Shown: positions 25,253 to 35,417, numbered from the stretch's first letter. The stretch is 64,000 bases of DNA from an uncultured Eubacteriales bacterium (GCA_934630515.1 CAKTVV010000010.1:35423-99422); one strand, 5' to 3'. Program-made: numbers and translations. Notes: generated by a model not told the origin, from the sequence alone.

Positions 25253-28200
25253 ATGAGCAAGCGCATTTTGTCCATGATCCTATCGGCAGCGCTGCTGCTG
25301 GGTGCTGTAGGCGTCACCGGAATATTGTCGGTCAGCGCCGCCGATGAGCTGACGGCGGACGGCAAGGTGATCGCTACCTACGAGCCCGTTACCAAGGCAG
25401 CGGATATACCGACGGATACGCAGTTGAATCAGGGGAAATTGGCATTCCGCTACGATTATGCTGCAGGATATAATCTGCGATCCGGCGGAAACAAGGATCT
25501 GCGGAAAAGCATGAACGAGACCGATCCCAATGATTGGCCGAATACCAATAATGTCAACAGCGGCGTGAAATGGCCGGGACAGACAAAGGCGGATGTGATC
25601 GGCAAGATGGCCGACGGCGTATATCTGACCGGCTATGCGGAGACGGCTGAGGCGGAGACGAACGGCACCGCCAACATCTCGATCCCGTGGAAGTCCGGCA
25701 CCTATTGGGAGACGGATGAAAACGGCAGCACCATCTCCGACCGCAGCCAGACCACCTATGCCGGCTGGGCGAATTCCGATGACAGCCAGTATATGGTGTA
25801 TGATCTGGGGGCGGTCTCGCAGGTAACGAAGATCGGCATCGGCAGCGGCGTGGAGCGCCCGGCGTTCAGCGCCGCCAACGCCCCTCAGACCGAGGCGGAG
25901 CTGCAGGCGCTGATGGGACAGACCAAAAACACTTCGCAGGCACTGACGAAGGTGTCGGTGTATGTGGGAAGCGATCTGGCGAATCTGTTCGGCACCCCCA
26001 TAAAGGGCAGCGACGGCAAGACCACCCTCAGCGGCAACACCTATCGGGTGCTGACCTATGATTTCTCCGGCGACAAGGAAAAGGCGCTGGCGAACATCTT
26101 CACGCTGACGACCGAGGCGACGGGCCGGTATGTGGGCTTCCACTTCCACTATAACGGGACGCCGTATATCAATGAGCTGGCGGTCTACGGCGAGCAGCGC
26201 ACGACGGCACTCACCACCGGCAATGCGGATGTGCTAACCCAACTGGGCGTCAACCGCTTGAGCACCGCCGAGCGGCTGACCGGTGCACTGGCGAACGGCT
26301 CCGGTGCGTGGAGCTGTCTGACCGACGGTGTGATCTATGGGGTCACCACCACCGACGAGTCCTATAAAAGCGCCAAGTGTGGCATCGTCGTGAGCGGCGA
26401 CGACAAGAATCCCATCACCGGAGAGACGATCACCGGTGTCACCGGCTGGGGTAGTCTGGTCTTCCGTCTGGAGGAGGAAACTACGCTGACCCATGTGCTG
26501 ATGGCAGGCTCGGCGGGGGATACCGGCAACAACCGGTATGTCCGGTTCTATGAGTTCTATGCGGCGGATAGCCGGGAGGAGCTGTTTCAGGAGGCGCACC
26601 GCATTCTGCGCTACGATAACACCTCCGCTCCGCAGCTGGCGCTGCTCCATAAGCTGGCGGCGTCTGTGACCTGCACCTATGTGGGCGTGCGGTTCACCGG
26701 CGAGCAGTATAACCAGTCCCGCATCAGCGAGCTGGCGGTCTACGGCACTATGGCGACGCCGGAGCCGAAGCCCTTGGGGGACAGCTACGGCACTAAGTAT
26801 CAGCCCATCCGGGAAATCGCAGACATTCCCCAGCGGGTCAGCCTGATCGCCGGCATGGAGCCGGTGAATACGGGCGTGAAGGAGGGGACGAAGTCCGCCG
26901 TGACCGACGGTCAGCTGGCGGGCGTGCATATGCGTCCGTCCTATATAACCACGACCACGGATACCGGCGACGCCGTGCCGGGCGAGACCGGGCTGTATTT
27001 CGATTACAGCAATAACTATGTAAAGACCAACGTCAATGACTATCGGACGGTCTTCTACACGGGCGAAACCAGAGGAAATCTGCAGCTGGATGTGCTGCAG
27101 CCGCTGACCTTTGATCTGGGCGGCGTGTGTGCAGTGGATGCGCTGGTGATCGGCAGCGAGACCGACCTGCCCAGCTGGAAAAAGGGGCAGGCGCCCAAGA
27201 CCGTAGAGGAGTATGTGGCAAAGCAGAATGGCTACAGCACCGATTCACTGCTGATGAAGGGCGAGGTCTATATCGGCGACTCGCTGGAGACGCTGTATGA
27301 TGCCGCCAACCGGGTCATGTACTACGACTGGTCGAATGCGGCGGATCGGAGCAAGGCCCGGAACAATCTCTTTGTGCTGGGCGAGGCGAAGACCGGCCGG
27401 TATGTGGGCTTTAAGTTCAATTCCTACTGGAATCTGCTTCGGGTAGGTGAGCTGGCGGTCTACGGCACAAAGTCGGAAGATCCGTCCGGCGTGATCCAGC
27501 TGACCGAATCCAATGTGAACGAGCTGAAGAAGCTGGGAGAAAACCGGCTGTTCGGCGCCGATACGCTGACCGGTACGCTGGCGAACGGCTCCGGTGCGTG
27601 GAGCTGCCTGTCGGATGGCGAGATCTACGGCATCACCACCAAATCGGATGCGTATAAGTACAGCAAGTGCGGCATCGCAGTAGGCACCAATAAGACGAAC
27701 CCCATTACCGGGGAGGAGATCCCGGGCATCAGCGGCTGGGGCAGCGCTTCCTTCCAGCTGATGGGGGAGGCGACGCTGACCCATGTGCTGATGGCGGGCT
27801 CGTTTGCGGACGAGGGAAACAACCGGTATGTGCGCTTCTATGAGTTCTATGCGTCCATGACGGCGAGCGACCTGTTCCGCACGGAAAACCGCATTGTCTG
27901 CTACGATAACACGCAGGACCCTCAGCTGGCGCAGCTCCATGCGCTGGAGAAGGCGGTGACCTGCCGCTTTGTGGGCGTGCGGTTCACCGGTGAGGCGTAC
28001 AGTCAGAGCCGCATCAGCGAGATCGGTCTGTATGGGGATATGGAGATCCCGGAGAGCCTGCCCTATACCCGGCTCAATTCCCAGACCGACTATACGGCGA
28101 CGCTGGCGAACAAGGGCGACAATCTGCTCAAGGGCGAGCGGGTCGGCAACAAGACCAAGGATTATCTGCTGTGCAACGGCGTGGCGATCAGCAAGGGCGA

Positions 28201-29962
28201 CGAGGCGTGGCTGACTAACGATTACATCAACTGGACGAGCGCCGACCGGGAGGAAAAGGTGGAGATCAACACCTCCAGCGGCAATCAGTTCTATTACGAT
28301 CTGCGGGGTCGGGTGGCGCTGGACAGCGTGCTGGTGGCGTCCAGCGGCAAGGACACGGCTGCCTACCGCCCGGATCGGATCTCGGTATACATGAGCGACG
28401 ATGAGGAGACCCTGTTCAGCGACAGCTCTCTGGTGGGGCAGGCGCTGACCGGCGGCACCTCGGTGGCGGTGCTGATCGATCTGTCCGCCAAGAATGCCAG
28501 CGGACGGTATATCGGCTTCTCCATCCCCGGCGACAGCCAGTATAAGATGCTGCGGCTCACCGAGCTGGGTGTGTATGGTACCTATACCGGCGAGCCGACG
28601 GCGATACCGGTCAACCTGCTGGCGCAGGATGGCTCCAAGCGGGTGGATCACTTCCAGGTGGACGCCCGGGGCATCGACAACGTGACCGCCGTGGGCGCCA
28701 ACAGCAACCCCGGCAAGAACACCAACACCGGTGCTATGCCCAGCAAGCGGGCAGTGTCCACCTTTGAGGAGCTGGACAATCTGACCGACGGCGATCTGAC
28801 GACCCGTAGCGCCAACTCGGTGACGACGAATTCGGAGGCGATCAATGCGCAGATCCTCAACTACGATAACTCCTGGCTCGGCTTCACCTATTATCTGGGC
28901 GGCGCCTCCAAGCTGGACGTGGTGTCCCTGGTCAGCTCCAACGAGCCGGGCTACTACGTCACCGGTGTGCAGATCTATGCGGCGTACTACTATAAGGATC
29001 TGTTCAAAAACGAGACCCTGCTGTATACCAGCGGCGGCGAGCATTACACCGGCAGCGAGGCGGACGGCTATCTGCCCGATATCAACTATGAGCTGTATAA
29101 GCGGGAGCTGAAATACACCCTCACGGAGGAGCAGCGGGCGCAGGAATATCGGTACATCGCCTTTGTGGTGACCCGGGCATTCCCCCTGTACTGGCCCGGC
29201 ACAACCAACTATTGTATCGGCTACGGAATGGCCCGGATCGCCGAGCTGACTGCCTATGGCGAGATCACCACCCCCGAGCCGCCGCTGAACAACACCTGGG
29301 AGGCGGATACCCGGTTCGGCAAGGCGACGGTCACCATCGAGCCGGATAACTACGACGATCGGGAGTTCTATCTGCAGATCGACCATGTGACCATCGACGA
29401 GGAGCCGCTCCCGGCCGGTGTGCAGCGGAATGTGAACAACAACTGGCTCACGGTGGTGGGCGATACGCTGTTCCATCTGCGGTTCTGGGACGCCAAAGGC
29501 AAACAGGTCAACGACACCAATAACAAACGGGATGTGATGGTGGTCCTGTCCATCGACCATCAGTATAACTACACGGCGGGCATCATCCGGGATGGGCAGA
29601 TCCAGCGGCTGTATAACGCCTTTGTCCGCCCGGATAACACCCTGCGCTTGGGCGAGATCAACTACCCCGTGTATCCGGAAACGACAAAGAACAACCGGGA
29701 CAAGGCGACCTTCCAGGAGATGGACGCCTCGCTGGTGCTTCTCCAGTGGAACGATCCCCGCACGGTGGATGCGCTGGACGGCAACGTACACTATGGCTCG
29801 GTCACGGAATTCTTCGGCACGGCGGTAGCAGGCGCCTCGGCGCAGCAGACGGCCGCCTCCGTATCGCTTTGGTGGCTGCTGGTGCCGGCGGCGCTGGCGG
29901 CTGCCGGGGTGACCGGTGTACTTCTGCTGCGGCGCCGCAAGCGTGGCGCAGCCGAGCAGTGA
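25253..29962 (+). CDS. Giant membrane-anchored multi-discoidin surface protein
   Basis: 1569 aa from ATG 25253 (GGGAGG upstream). Signal peptide 1-30 (ending VSAAD). The body consists of at least five beta-sandwich modules of the discoidin/F5-8C type, marked by repeated endings such as GRYVGFHFHYNG...INELAVYGE and RYVGFKFNSYWNLLRVGELAVYG. Two of them (residues ~323-500 and ~753-929) are close duplicates. A pre-anchor domain (~1343-1520, with DDREFYLQIDHV) and a single C-terminal helix plus RRRKRG tail (~1530-1569) fix it in the membrane. Such modules usually bind glycans. It is 19 bp upstream of, and surely co-transcribed with, the GH26-like gene. No enzyme domain is seen. Confidence 0.8.
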   Translation: MSKRILSMILSAALLLGAVGVTGILSVSAADELTADGKVIATYEPVTKAADIPTDTQLNQGKLAFRYDYAAGYNLRSGGNKDLRKSMNETDPNDWPNTNNVNSGVKWPGQTKADVIGKMADGVYLTGYAETAEAETNGTANISIPWKSGTYWETDENGSTISDRSQTTYAGWANSDDSQYMVYDLGAVSQVTKIGIGSGVERPAFSAANAPQTEAELQALMGQTKNTSQALTKVSVYVGSDLANLFGTPIKGSDGKTTLSGNTYRVLTYDFSGDKEKALANIFTLTTEATGRYVGFHFHYNGTPYINELAVYGEQRTTALTTGNADVLTQLGVNRLSTAERLTGALANGSGAWSCLTDGVIYGVTTTDESYKSAKCGIVVSGDDKNPITGETITGVTGWGSLVFRLEEETTLTHVLMAGSAGDTGNNRYVRFYEFYAADSREELFQEAHRILRYDNTSAPQLALLHKLAASVTCTYVGVRFTGEQYNQSRISELAVYGTMATPEPKPLGDSYGTKYQPIREIADIPQRVSLIAGMEPVNTGVKEGTKSAVTDGQLAGVHMRPSYITTTTDTGDAVPGETGLYFDYSNNYVKTNVNDYRTVFYTGETRGNLQLDVLQPLTFDLGGVCAVDALVIGSETDLPSWKKGQAPKTVEEYVAKQNGYSTDSLLMKGEVYIGDSLETLYDAANRVMYYDWSNAADRSKARNNLFVLGEAKTGRYVGFKFNSYWNLLRVGELAVYGTKSEDPSGVIQLTESNVNELKKLGENRLFGADTLTGTLANGSGAWSCLSDGEIYGITTKSDAYKYSKCGIAVGTNKTNPITGEEIPGISGWGSASFQLMGEATLTHVLMAGSFADEGNNRYVRFYEFYASMTASDLFRTENRIVCYDNTQDPQLAQLHALEKAVTCRFVGVRFTGEAYSQSRISEIGLYGDMEIPESLPYTRLNSQTDYTATLANKGDNLLKGERVGNKTKDYLLCNGVAISKGDEAWLTNDYINWTSADREEKVEINTSSGNQFYYDLRGRVALDSVLVASSGKDTAAYRPDRISVYMSDDEETLFSDSSLVGQALTGGTSVAVLIDLSAKNASGRYIGFSIPGDSQYKMLRLTELGVYGTYTGEPTAIPVNLLAQDGSKRVDHFQVDARGIDNVTAVGANSNPGKNTNTGAMPSKRAVSTFEELDNLTDGDLTTRSANSVTTNSEAINAQILNYDNSWLGFTYYLGGASKLDVVSLVSSNEPGYYVTGVQIYAAYYYKDLFKNETLLYTSGGEHYTGSEADGYLPDINYELYKRELKYTLTEEQRAQEYRYIAFVVTRAFPLYWPGTTNYCIGYGMARIAELTAYGEITTPEPPLNNTWEADTRFGKATVTIEPDNYDDREFYLQIDHVTIDEEPLPAGVQRNVNNNWLTVVGDTLFHLRFWDAKGKQVNDTNNKRDVMVVLSIDHQYNYTAGIIRDGQIQRLYNAFVRPDNTLRLGEINYPVYPETTKNNRDKATFQEMDASLVLLQWNDPRTVDALDGNVHYGSVTEFFGTAVAGASAQQTAASVSLWWLLVPAALAAAGVTGVLLLRRRKRGAAEQ
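26222..26750 (+). repeat. Internal discoidin repeat, copy 1
   Basis: About 176 codons shared with 27511-28040, including the identical LANGSGAWSCL, NNRYVRFYEFYA and SRISE segments at conserved DNA level. Confidence 0.8.
27511..28040 (+). repeat. Internal discoidin repeat, copy 2
   Basis: Second copy of the module at 26222-26750, about 1,290 bp downstream, with stretches of near-identical DNA such as the codons for TLANGSGAWSCL. Confidence 0.8.
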
Positions 29963-29981
29963 GAAAGGGGGCGGATGAACG

Positions 29982-32267
29982 ATGAAACAGTTTACAAAGA
30001 GCTTTGCAGTGTTCGCCCTGTGTCTGTGTCTGCTGGCGGGCGGCTTCGCCGTCGCCGCAGAAAAGTATAGCTTCGTGGACGGCAAGGTGCCGGACAACTG
30101 GACCCAGATCACGGACGAGTCGGATGTGACGGCTACCGACATTCTCACTCCGGTGAACCCCAACGCCAGTCAGGAGGCGAAGAATCTGTACGCCTATCTG
30201 TGTACGCTGGCGAACTCCGATGCGTTCCTCACCGGACAGTTTGACATCGGAAACTCCAACAAGTCCTACGAGACGGTAACAAAGGATTTCGGCTTTGAGC
30301 CGGCGCTGTATTCGGCCCGATATGTGGTGAATACGGGCGGCGATAAAGCCAAGAATTACTCCATCACCCGAACCGGCGAAACGGAGATCGTTAACGGCAA
30401 GGAGCTGAACAAGATCAGCTATCCCGACGATCTGATGCTCTGCACCCCCGACTCGGTGACGAAGGTCAACAATCTGATGAAGCAGCATTACGACAACGGC
30501 AATGTGCTGCTCATCCACTCCGACTCCGCCAACCGGGATGTGTGCGCCTATGCAGCGATGGAGCGGGGCAAATACGAGAGCAAGGACGACGTCATCATGG
30601 AACTGGACGTCACCAATCCCGACCGGGATCTGCCGGTGTACGCTCTGTGGTACCGCTATCAGACCGACGTGATGACCCATTTCAAGGAGATGGAGGACAT
30701 GGGCGTCAAGGCGTACCTGTGGCGTCCGTGGATCGAGTTCAACCTCAGCGGCTTTAACGGAGCCACCGACGAGGGCAAGGCGTCCTTCGTGCGGGTGTTT
30801 CAGCAGACGGTGCAGCGGATGATCGATTTTGGTCTGACCGGCTTTCTGGTGACCTATTCTCCCAGCGGCGGCAACAATACCATTCAGATGAACCCCGGCA
30901 ACGATTACATCGACAGCTATGCGATCACGGTGTATTCCGAGACCAGTGCGCTGGGGCATATCGCCGGACAGAATCTCCGCAACTACTACTGGTATGCGAA
31001 GACCGGCAAGCCGATCGGCTTTTCCGAGTTCTCCTGCCGTACCGGCGACTGGAAGAATCAGGGCAAGGCGCCCCGGGCATCCTCCTTTGATCTGCTGGCG
31101 GATGCGATAGCGGAATATCCTGCGCTGGCATGGATCAACTTCTGGGGCGACGGCAGCTACTCGCTGCAAAACAGCGACAAGGCCATGGCGGCGGGCAACG
31201 ACGACGGGCGGATGTTTATGGATAGCCCCTACACCCTGTCGCTGGAGGAGATCCCCGACTACCGCACCACCAAGTTCATCGCCCCCGGCGTGGCGCAGGT
31301 GCGGCTGAAGGGCGAGGCTGCCGGTGTGTATCACGGTCTGGAGGAGCGGGATTATTCGCTGGCGGAGCTGCAGGCGATGGGGATCGACCCCACGAAGGTG
31401 GAATCGGTGCGGGCGAATACCGACTACGGCATCACCTTCTTCACTGAGGATAACTGCGGCGGTACCGCCTATGGCTATGTGGGCGGCGCCAAGAATCTGG
31501 AAAGCGCCACCGTGGCGCAGTTCCGCTCCTGCCGCATCGAGGCGGTGCAGAATCTGGCGCTGGATAAGGATTCCTGGGCGAGCGACAACGATGACATCGC
31601 CTATAAGGCAAATGACGGTCTGCTGTCTCTGTGGGAGGGCAGATTGAGCGCCGACGGGACCGCATGGCTGTATGTGGATCTGAACGAGCCCTGCACCATC
31701 AGTAAGTTCAGCGTGCGCAATGCGGGCGCCACTCAGCGGCCGGATATGTACAACACCCGGGGCTTCCAGATCCAGTACAGCAACGACGCCAAGACCTGGA
31801 CGACCGTCTCGGAGGTCAAGGACAACGATTTCAGCGTGGTGACCCGGATGATCCAGCCGGTCACGGCACGGTATTTCCGGATACTGATCACCGAGGCGAA
31901 TCGCTCCTCCATCGAGTCGGAGAAGGATGTGGTGATGATCAGCGAGCTGGAGCTGTACGGCGTGATCCACGGCATCAGCCAGACGAAGGAAGAGGAGCCG
32001 GACAACGACGATGGCAGCGACGACGTCATTGAGCCGGTCATCAATACCGACGACGGCGACGACGATGGCGGGGAGACGTCGGATACCAGCGACGATACCC
32101 CCAACAGCGGCGGCAAAAAGCGCCGGGTGATCCGCAAGGTGGTCACCGGCAGCAACACCTGGATCATTATTGTCTGTGTGGCAGCCGGCGTGGTGCTGCT
32201 GGGCGGCGGTACGGGGCTGTTCTTCTTCCTGCGTAAGCGGAAACGCAGCGGCAATACCCCGCAATAA
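29982..32267 (+). CDS. Membrane-anchored GH26-like glycoside hydrolase with crystallin-like and discoidin domains
   Basis: 761 aa. Signal peptide 1-26. Residues ~55-425 are a clan GH-A barrel resembling GH26 mannanases: LTGQFDIGN (83-91), acid/base candidate E252 in YLWRPWIEFN, nucleophile candidate E349 in PIGFSEFSCRT, and INFWGDGSYSL (385-394). Residues ~432-520 resemble a beta/gamma-crystallin-like fold (DNCGGTAYGYVGG), ~522-661 a discoidin (F5/8C) module, ~668-705 an Asp/Glu-rich linker, and ~722-747 a membrane helix before a basic tail. The enzyme should face outward. Beta-mannanase is the best guess; other GH26 activities (xylanase, beta-1,3-xylanase) remain possible. A same-architecture paralogue is at 56093. 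Confidence 0.75.
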   Translation: MKQFTKSFAVFALCLCLLAGGFAVAAEKYSFVDGKVPDNWTQITDESDVTATDILTPVNPNASQEAKNLYAYLCTLANSDAFLTGQFDIGNSNKSYETVTKDFGFEPALYSARYVVNTGGDKAKNYSITRTGETEIVNGKELNKISYPDDLMLCTPDSVTKVNNLMKQHYDNGNVLLIHSDSANRDVCAYAAMERGKYESKDDVIMELDVTNPDRDLPVYALWYRYQTDVMTHFKEMEDMGVKAYLWRPWIEFNLSGFNGATDEGKASFVRVFQQTVQRMIDFGLTGFLVTYSPSGGNNTIQMNPGNDYIDSYAITVYSETSALGHIAGQNLRNYYWYAKTGKPIGFSEFSCRTGDWKNQGKAPRASSFDLLADAIAEYPALAWINFWGDGSYSLQNSDKAMAAGNDDGRMFMDSPYTLSLEEIPDYRTTKFIAPGVAQVRLKGEAAGVYHGLEERDYSLAELQAMGIDPTKVESVRANTDYGITFFTEDNCGGTAYGYVGGAKNLESATVAQFRSCRIEAVQNLALDKDSWASDNDDIAYKANDGLLSLWEGRLSADGTAWLYVDLNEPCTISKFSVRNAGATQRPDMYNTRGFQIQYSNDAKTWTTVSEVKDNDFSVVTRMIQPVTARYFRILITEANRSSIESEKDVVMISELELYGVIHGISQTKEEEPDNDDGSDDVIEPVINTDDGDDDGGETSDTSDDTPNSGGKKRRVIRKVVTGSNTWIIIVCVAAGVVLLGGGTGLFFFLRKRKRSGNTPQ

Positions 32268-32291
32268 TCGTCCGACGGGCGACCGTCCGCT

Positions 32292-32328
32292 CCGGGAGCG
32301 TCACGATTCGTGTGGCGCTCCCGGTTTT
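32292..32328 (+). terminator. Terminator after the first GH26-like gene
   Basis: CCGGGAGCG-T-CAC pairs with GTG-TG-GCGCTCCCGG around a short loop, followed by TTTT. Confidence 0.75.
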
Positions 32329-32675
32329 GCCGCCGGTGAACCCCGCAGCCGGATCGGGCAGGGGCGTCGGAGCGTGTGAGGATATAGGACATAAAATGGT
32401 AGGATTTTCTCACAATTCGCTCGATGGCATAGGCTGTGCAGAAACGGGAAAAACCGATCGGGACAGGTTTTGACAGGTTCTGGACAGATGTTGCACTATT
32501 TCATCGTTTCTATTGCACTTTTACAAAAGGTCATATATTTTCGGCAAAAATCTATTGACTATTAGCAATGCCTTTGGTATAATGTGCTTGCGATTTGGTC
32601 ATGGAGGTGCTTCGGACAGAGCCGCCGTGACCGGGTAAGAATATAGGCAAACCGATTCGTAGGAGGGAAATGATT
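32329..32675 (+). promoter_or_regulatory. Control region of the orphan solute-binding lipoprotein
   Basis: No gene is seen. TTGACT (32555-32560), 17 bp, TATAAT (32578-32583) is the promoter, giving a leader of about 85 nt. About 70-95 bp upstream are two perfect GACAGGTT copies (32462-32469, 32472-32479) and a partial GACAG (32483-32487) at helical spacing, then TTGCACT at 32491-32497 and again at 32513-32519. These may be activator sites. Confidence 0.6.
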
Positions 32676-34247
32676 GTGAAGAATGTCAGCAGAATTTTGT
32701 GCTGCCTGTTGGTTGCGCTGTTTTGCGTCTCTATGATGGCGTGTTCCAAGACCACCATTGAGGAGAGCTGGATCAGCGAATATGACAGCACTGCTGTTTC
32801 GGATAATACCAAGGATCCGGAGAATTCGGATGCGGGTAATTCCGATGCCAGCGGCGACAACAAGGGTGGCACCACCACGAAGAAGCACGGCAAGGGCGGC
32901 ACCACCACCACGACGAAAAACGGCAAGACCCGCAACATGAATAATACCGTGCTGCGGAACATCACCGTGCAGTCCGGCGGCGCCACCAACTACGGCGACA
33001 CCTTCCGGGGCAAGAGCTACAAGATGATCACTTGGGCGGAGACCACCACGGCATCCGACCAGGCGGAGATCGAGGCGTTTGCCAAGCAGTACGGCTGCTC
33101 GATTAAGATCGATACCCCGAACTTTGAGCAGGTGCGTACCACCGTCGCCACCAAGCTGTCCTCCGGCGATGCGTATGACATCATCCGGCTGCAGGGCTCC
33201 TGGTATCCACGGATCCTGATCGCCAACCTGATGGAGCCGCTGGATGGCGCTTTCACCACCGGCGATTGCACCAGCGGCAGCTCCAACAAGGGCATCGATC
33301 TGGAGAAATCCAAGTATTTCGGCTGGAACAATAAGCTGTACGGCATCACCACCTATGACGACAGCCCCATCTATTATATGTACTATAACAAGAAGCTGCT
33401 CAACGGCGCCAATGACCCGTGGGCGCTCATCCAGAAGAATGAGTGGACCTGGGCAAAGATGAAGGAGCTGGCGGAGCAGTATAAGGGCGAGGGCGGCAGC
33501 GCCTACTGGTCGGATCAGACCTGGTGCTACAAGGCGATGGTCATGGCGAACAACGTGCAGCTGGTGAAGGAGTCCCAGGGGGCCAACGGCGGCACTAAGC
33601 TGGAGGCGTATGTATCCAGCAACACCCCCTTCATCAATGCGCTGAAGTATGTGCAGGGTATGAACGGCAAGGGCAGCGCCGGCGATGCGCTGTATAAGAA
33701 CAGCCTGGTTCTGAAGAGCGACGGCGGCTCCGATAAGCTGGATAACCTGTGCAACGGCAACATCGTGGTGTGGCCCTCTGAGTCCAACCGCTATCAGTCG
33801 CTGTATAACCGGATCGCCAAGAAGCAGGGCGCCGGCTTCGGCAACGATGTGAACAATCTGGGTGTGGCTCCCGTGCCCTACGGCCCCGATAACAGCGCCA
33901 AAGTGTATGCGGCGGGCTGGCTGACCGGCTTCGGCGCCGGCCGCGGCTCCGATGCTACCGCTCCCAAGCTGGTGGCGGCGCTGACCATCTATCACAGCGA
34001 GCATGCCTACAGCCAGGCGGATTCCGAGGCGGCTAAGGCGGAGCTGAAGGCCAAGAAGCAGATGAACGACTACTACAAGAAGACCAACTACTGCGACTTC
34101 GGCTACGGCGATGCGGACAAGACTCTGGACACCATTCTCTCCGCCATCGAGCAGGAGTGCGCACAGGGCAAGAACATTGCCACCACGCTGAAGAAGTACG
34201 ATTCTCAGGCAAAGACCTACCTGAAGAACTCGCTGAATCAGCAGTAA
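32676..34247 (+). CDS. Orphan extracellular sugar-binding lipoprotein
   Basis: About 523 aa. Signal peptide with lipobox SMMAC (lipid-modified Cys near residue 23), then a Thr/Lys/Gly-rich low-complexity linker (~45-85), then a family-1 solute-binding domain. MITWAETTTASDQAEIEAFA, YDDSPIYYMYYNKKLL and NEWTWAKMKELAEQY are typical features. AGGAGGG is only 3 nt from an ATG at 32670, so the GTG at 32676 is preferred. It has its own promoter and terminator and no permease beside it, so it may feed one of the permease pairs at 16440-24832 or act in surface glycan capture. Confidence 0.85.
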   Translation: MKNVSRILCCLLVALFCVSMMACSKTTIEESWISEYDSTAVSDNTKDPENSDAGNSDASGDNKGGTTTKKHGKGGTTTTTKNGKTRNMNNTVLRNITVQSGGATNYGDTFRGKSYKMITWAETTTASDQAEIEAFAKQYGCSIKIDTPNFEQVRTTVATKLSSGDAYDIIRLQGSWYPRILIANLMEPLDGAFTTGDCTSGSSNKGIDLEKSKYFGWNNKLYGITTYDDSPIYYMYYNKKLLNGANDPWALIQKNEWTWAKMKELAEQYKGEGGSAYWSDQTWCYKAMVMANNVQLVKESQGANGGTKLEAYVSSNTPFINALKYVQGMNGKGSAGDALYKNSLVLKSDGGSDKLDNLCNGNIVVWPSESNRYQSLYNRIAKKQGAGFGNDVNNLGVAPVPYGPDNSAKVYAAGWLTGFGAGRGSDATAPKLVAALTIYHSEHAYSQADSEAAKAELKAKKQMNDYYKKTNYCDFGYGDADKTLDTILSAIEQECAQGKNIATTLKKYDSQAKTYLKNSLNQQ

Positions 34248-34276
34248 TTCTACCGAAAACGGTATCCAACCAATGC

Positions 34277-34311
34277 GGGGCGTCACACCGGCGGTGTGGC
34301 GCTCCGTTTTT
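34277..34311 (+). terminator. Terminator after the lipoprotein gene
   Basis: GGGGCGTCACACC pairs with GGTGTGGCGCTCC (one G:U/T mismatch) around GGC, followed by GTTTTT. Confidence 0.85.
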
Positions 34312-34432
34312 GTCGGCGGAGATTGTAAACAGTGTTTGAATATGCGCCGGGATGGCTTGACGGTACCCGCCGATTGCGCTATAGTAGAAAAACACGGCTG
34401 CCGGACGGCGGCAACGGAAAGGAATGACTGGT

Positions 34433-35182
34433 GTGGGAACTTGGAAGCACGGGCTGTGGCTCCTGCTGTGTGCCGGGCTGGTGGGCGGTCTGCTGACGGT
34501 CAGCCTGCGGCGGCATTGGTCCCGGCGGAAAGCCGGATGGGTGATGGTGGGCTTTTGCCTGCTCAGCGAGGTCAGCAAGATGATGTGCGGGATGCTGCCC
34601 AGCCCCGCCGGCGGGATGCATCTGGATCCGCTGGATCTGCCCTTTCACCTGTGCAGTCTGCTGCTGTTTGTGGTGTTCTATGTCACCTTTGGCAGGGAGA
34701 GCCGTGCCCGGCAGACGGCGGTGAATTTTCTGGCGGTGATGGGGGCGCTGGGGAGCGTCTGCGCCCTGCTCATTCCTACAAACGGGGTGGAATTTACCGC
34801 CCCCGGGGCGTATCAGTGCTTTGTGTACCATGGGGCGCTGTTGTGGTTCGCCCTGTATCTGATCACCTCCCGACAGGCGCAGCTGGGCAGCTGGAAAAGC
34901 TGGCTCACCAATCTGTCGGTACTGGCGGCGCTGACGCTGCTGATGCTGTATGTGAATGGGGCGCTGTCGGCTTATGACACCAACTTTTTCTATTTGACCC
35001 GTCCGCCCATGGAGAATTTGCCGCTGCTGAATCTGGATCACGGCTGGTATGCCTATTTTCTGCGGCTGCTGGGCTTGGGTGTGGGGCTGGTGACGGCGTT
35101 TCACCTGCCCTTTATGGCGGCGCACCGCCGCCGCAGCCGAAAGGCGCTGCCGTCGGAGACGGTCGGCGCCGCCGAGCGCTGA
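34433..35182 (+). CDS. TIGR02206/YwaF-type integral membrane protein
   Basis: About 249 aa with roughly seven membrane helices. The LDLPFHLCSLLLF segment near residue 68 and YHGALLWF near 138 match the YwaF/TMEM164-like family, whose biochemical role is unknown. AAAGGA abuts an ATG at 34424, so the GTG at 34433 is a better start. Stands alone between two terminators. Confidence 0.7.
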   Translation: MGTWKHGLWLLLCAGLVGGLLTVSLRRHWSRRKAGWVMVGFCLLSEVSKMMCGMLPSPAGGMHLDPLDLPFHLCSLLLFVVFYVTFGRESRARQTAVNFLAVMGALGSVCALLIPTNGVEFTAPGAYQCFVYHGALLWFALYLITSRQAQLGSWKSWLTNLSVLAALTLLMLYVNGALSAYDTNFFYLTRPPMENLPLLNLDHGWYAYFLRLLGLGVGLVTAFHLPFMAAHRRRSRKALPSETVGAAER

Positions 35183-35212
35183 ATGGGGCAAAAAATGAAG
35201 AGATTTTTGAGA

Positions 35213-35247
35213 GTGGCTGCAGACCGGATGTCTGCAGCCGCTTTTTT
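35213..35247 (+). terminator. Terminator after the YwaF-type gene
   Basis: GTGGCTGCAGAC pairs with GTCTGCAGCCGC around CGGAT, followed by TTTTTT. Confidence 0.9.
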
Positions 35248-35314
35248 GCGTCCTGCGGCGTCCTTTTGGGGGAGCAAACATCCCCTCGCCCGGTCGGTTT
35301 TGGCGCCGGGAATG

Positions 35315-35346
35315 ACCGCTTGTGCCGTTTTTTAACCGCTTGTGCC
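35315..35346 (+). promoter_or_regulatory. Pair of 12-bp direct repeats upstream of the receiver-only gene
   Basis: ACCGCTTGTGCC occurs at 35315-35326 and 35335-35346 with 20 bp periodicity, about two helical turns. A TAATAT (35357-35362) follows and may be a -10. The layout resembles binding sites of LytTR-type regulators. Confidence 0.5.
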
Positions 35347-35417
35347 AAAACGATTGTAATATTTAGCATTTTCGGCAGAATATATTCGTAAAGTTCTGTT
35401 CACGGAGGAGGCGCTGC

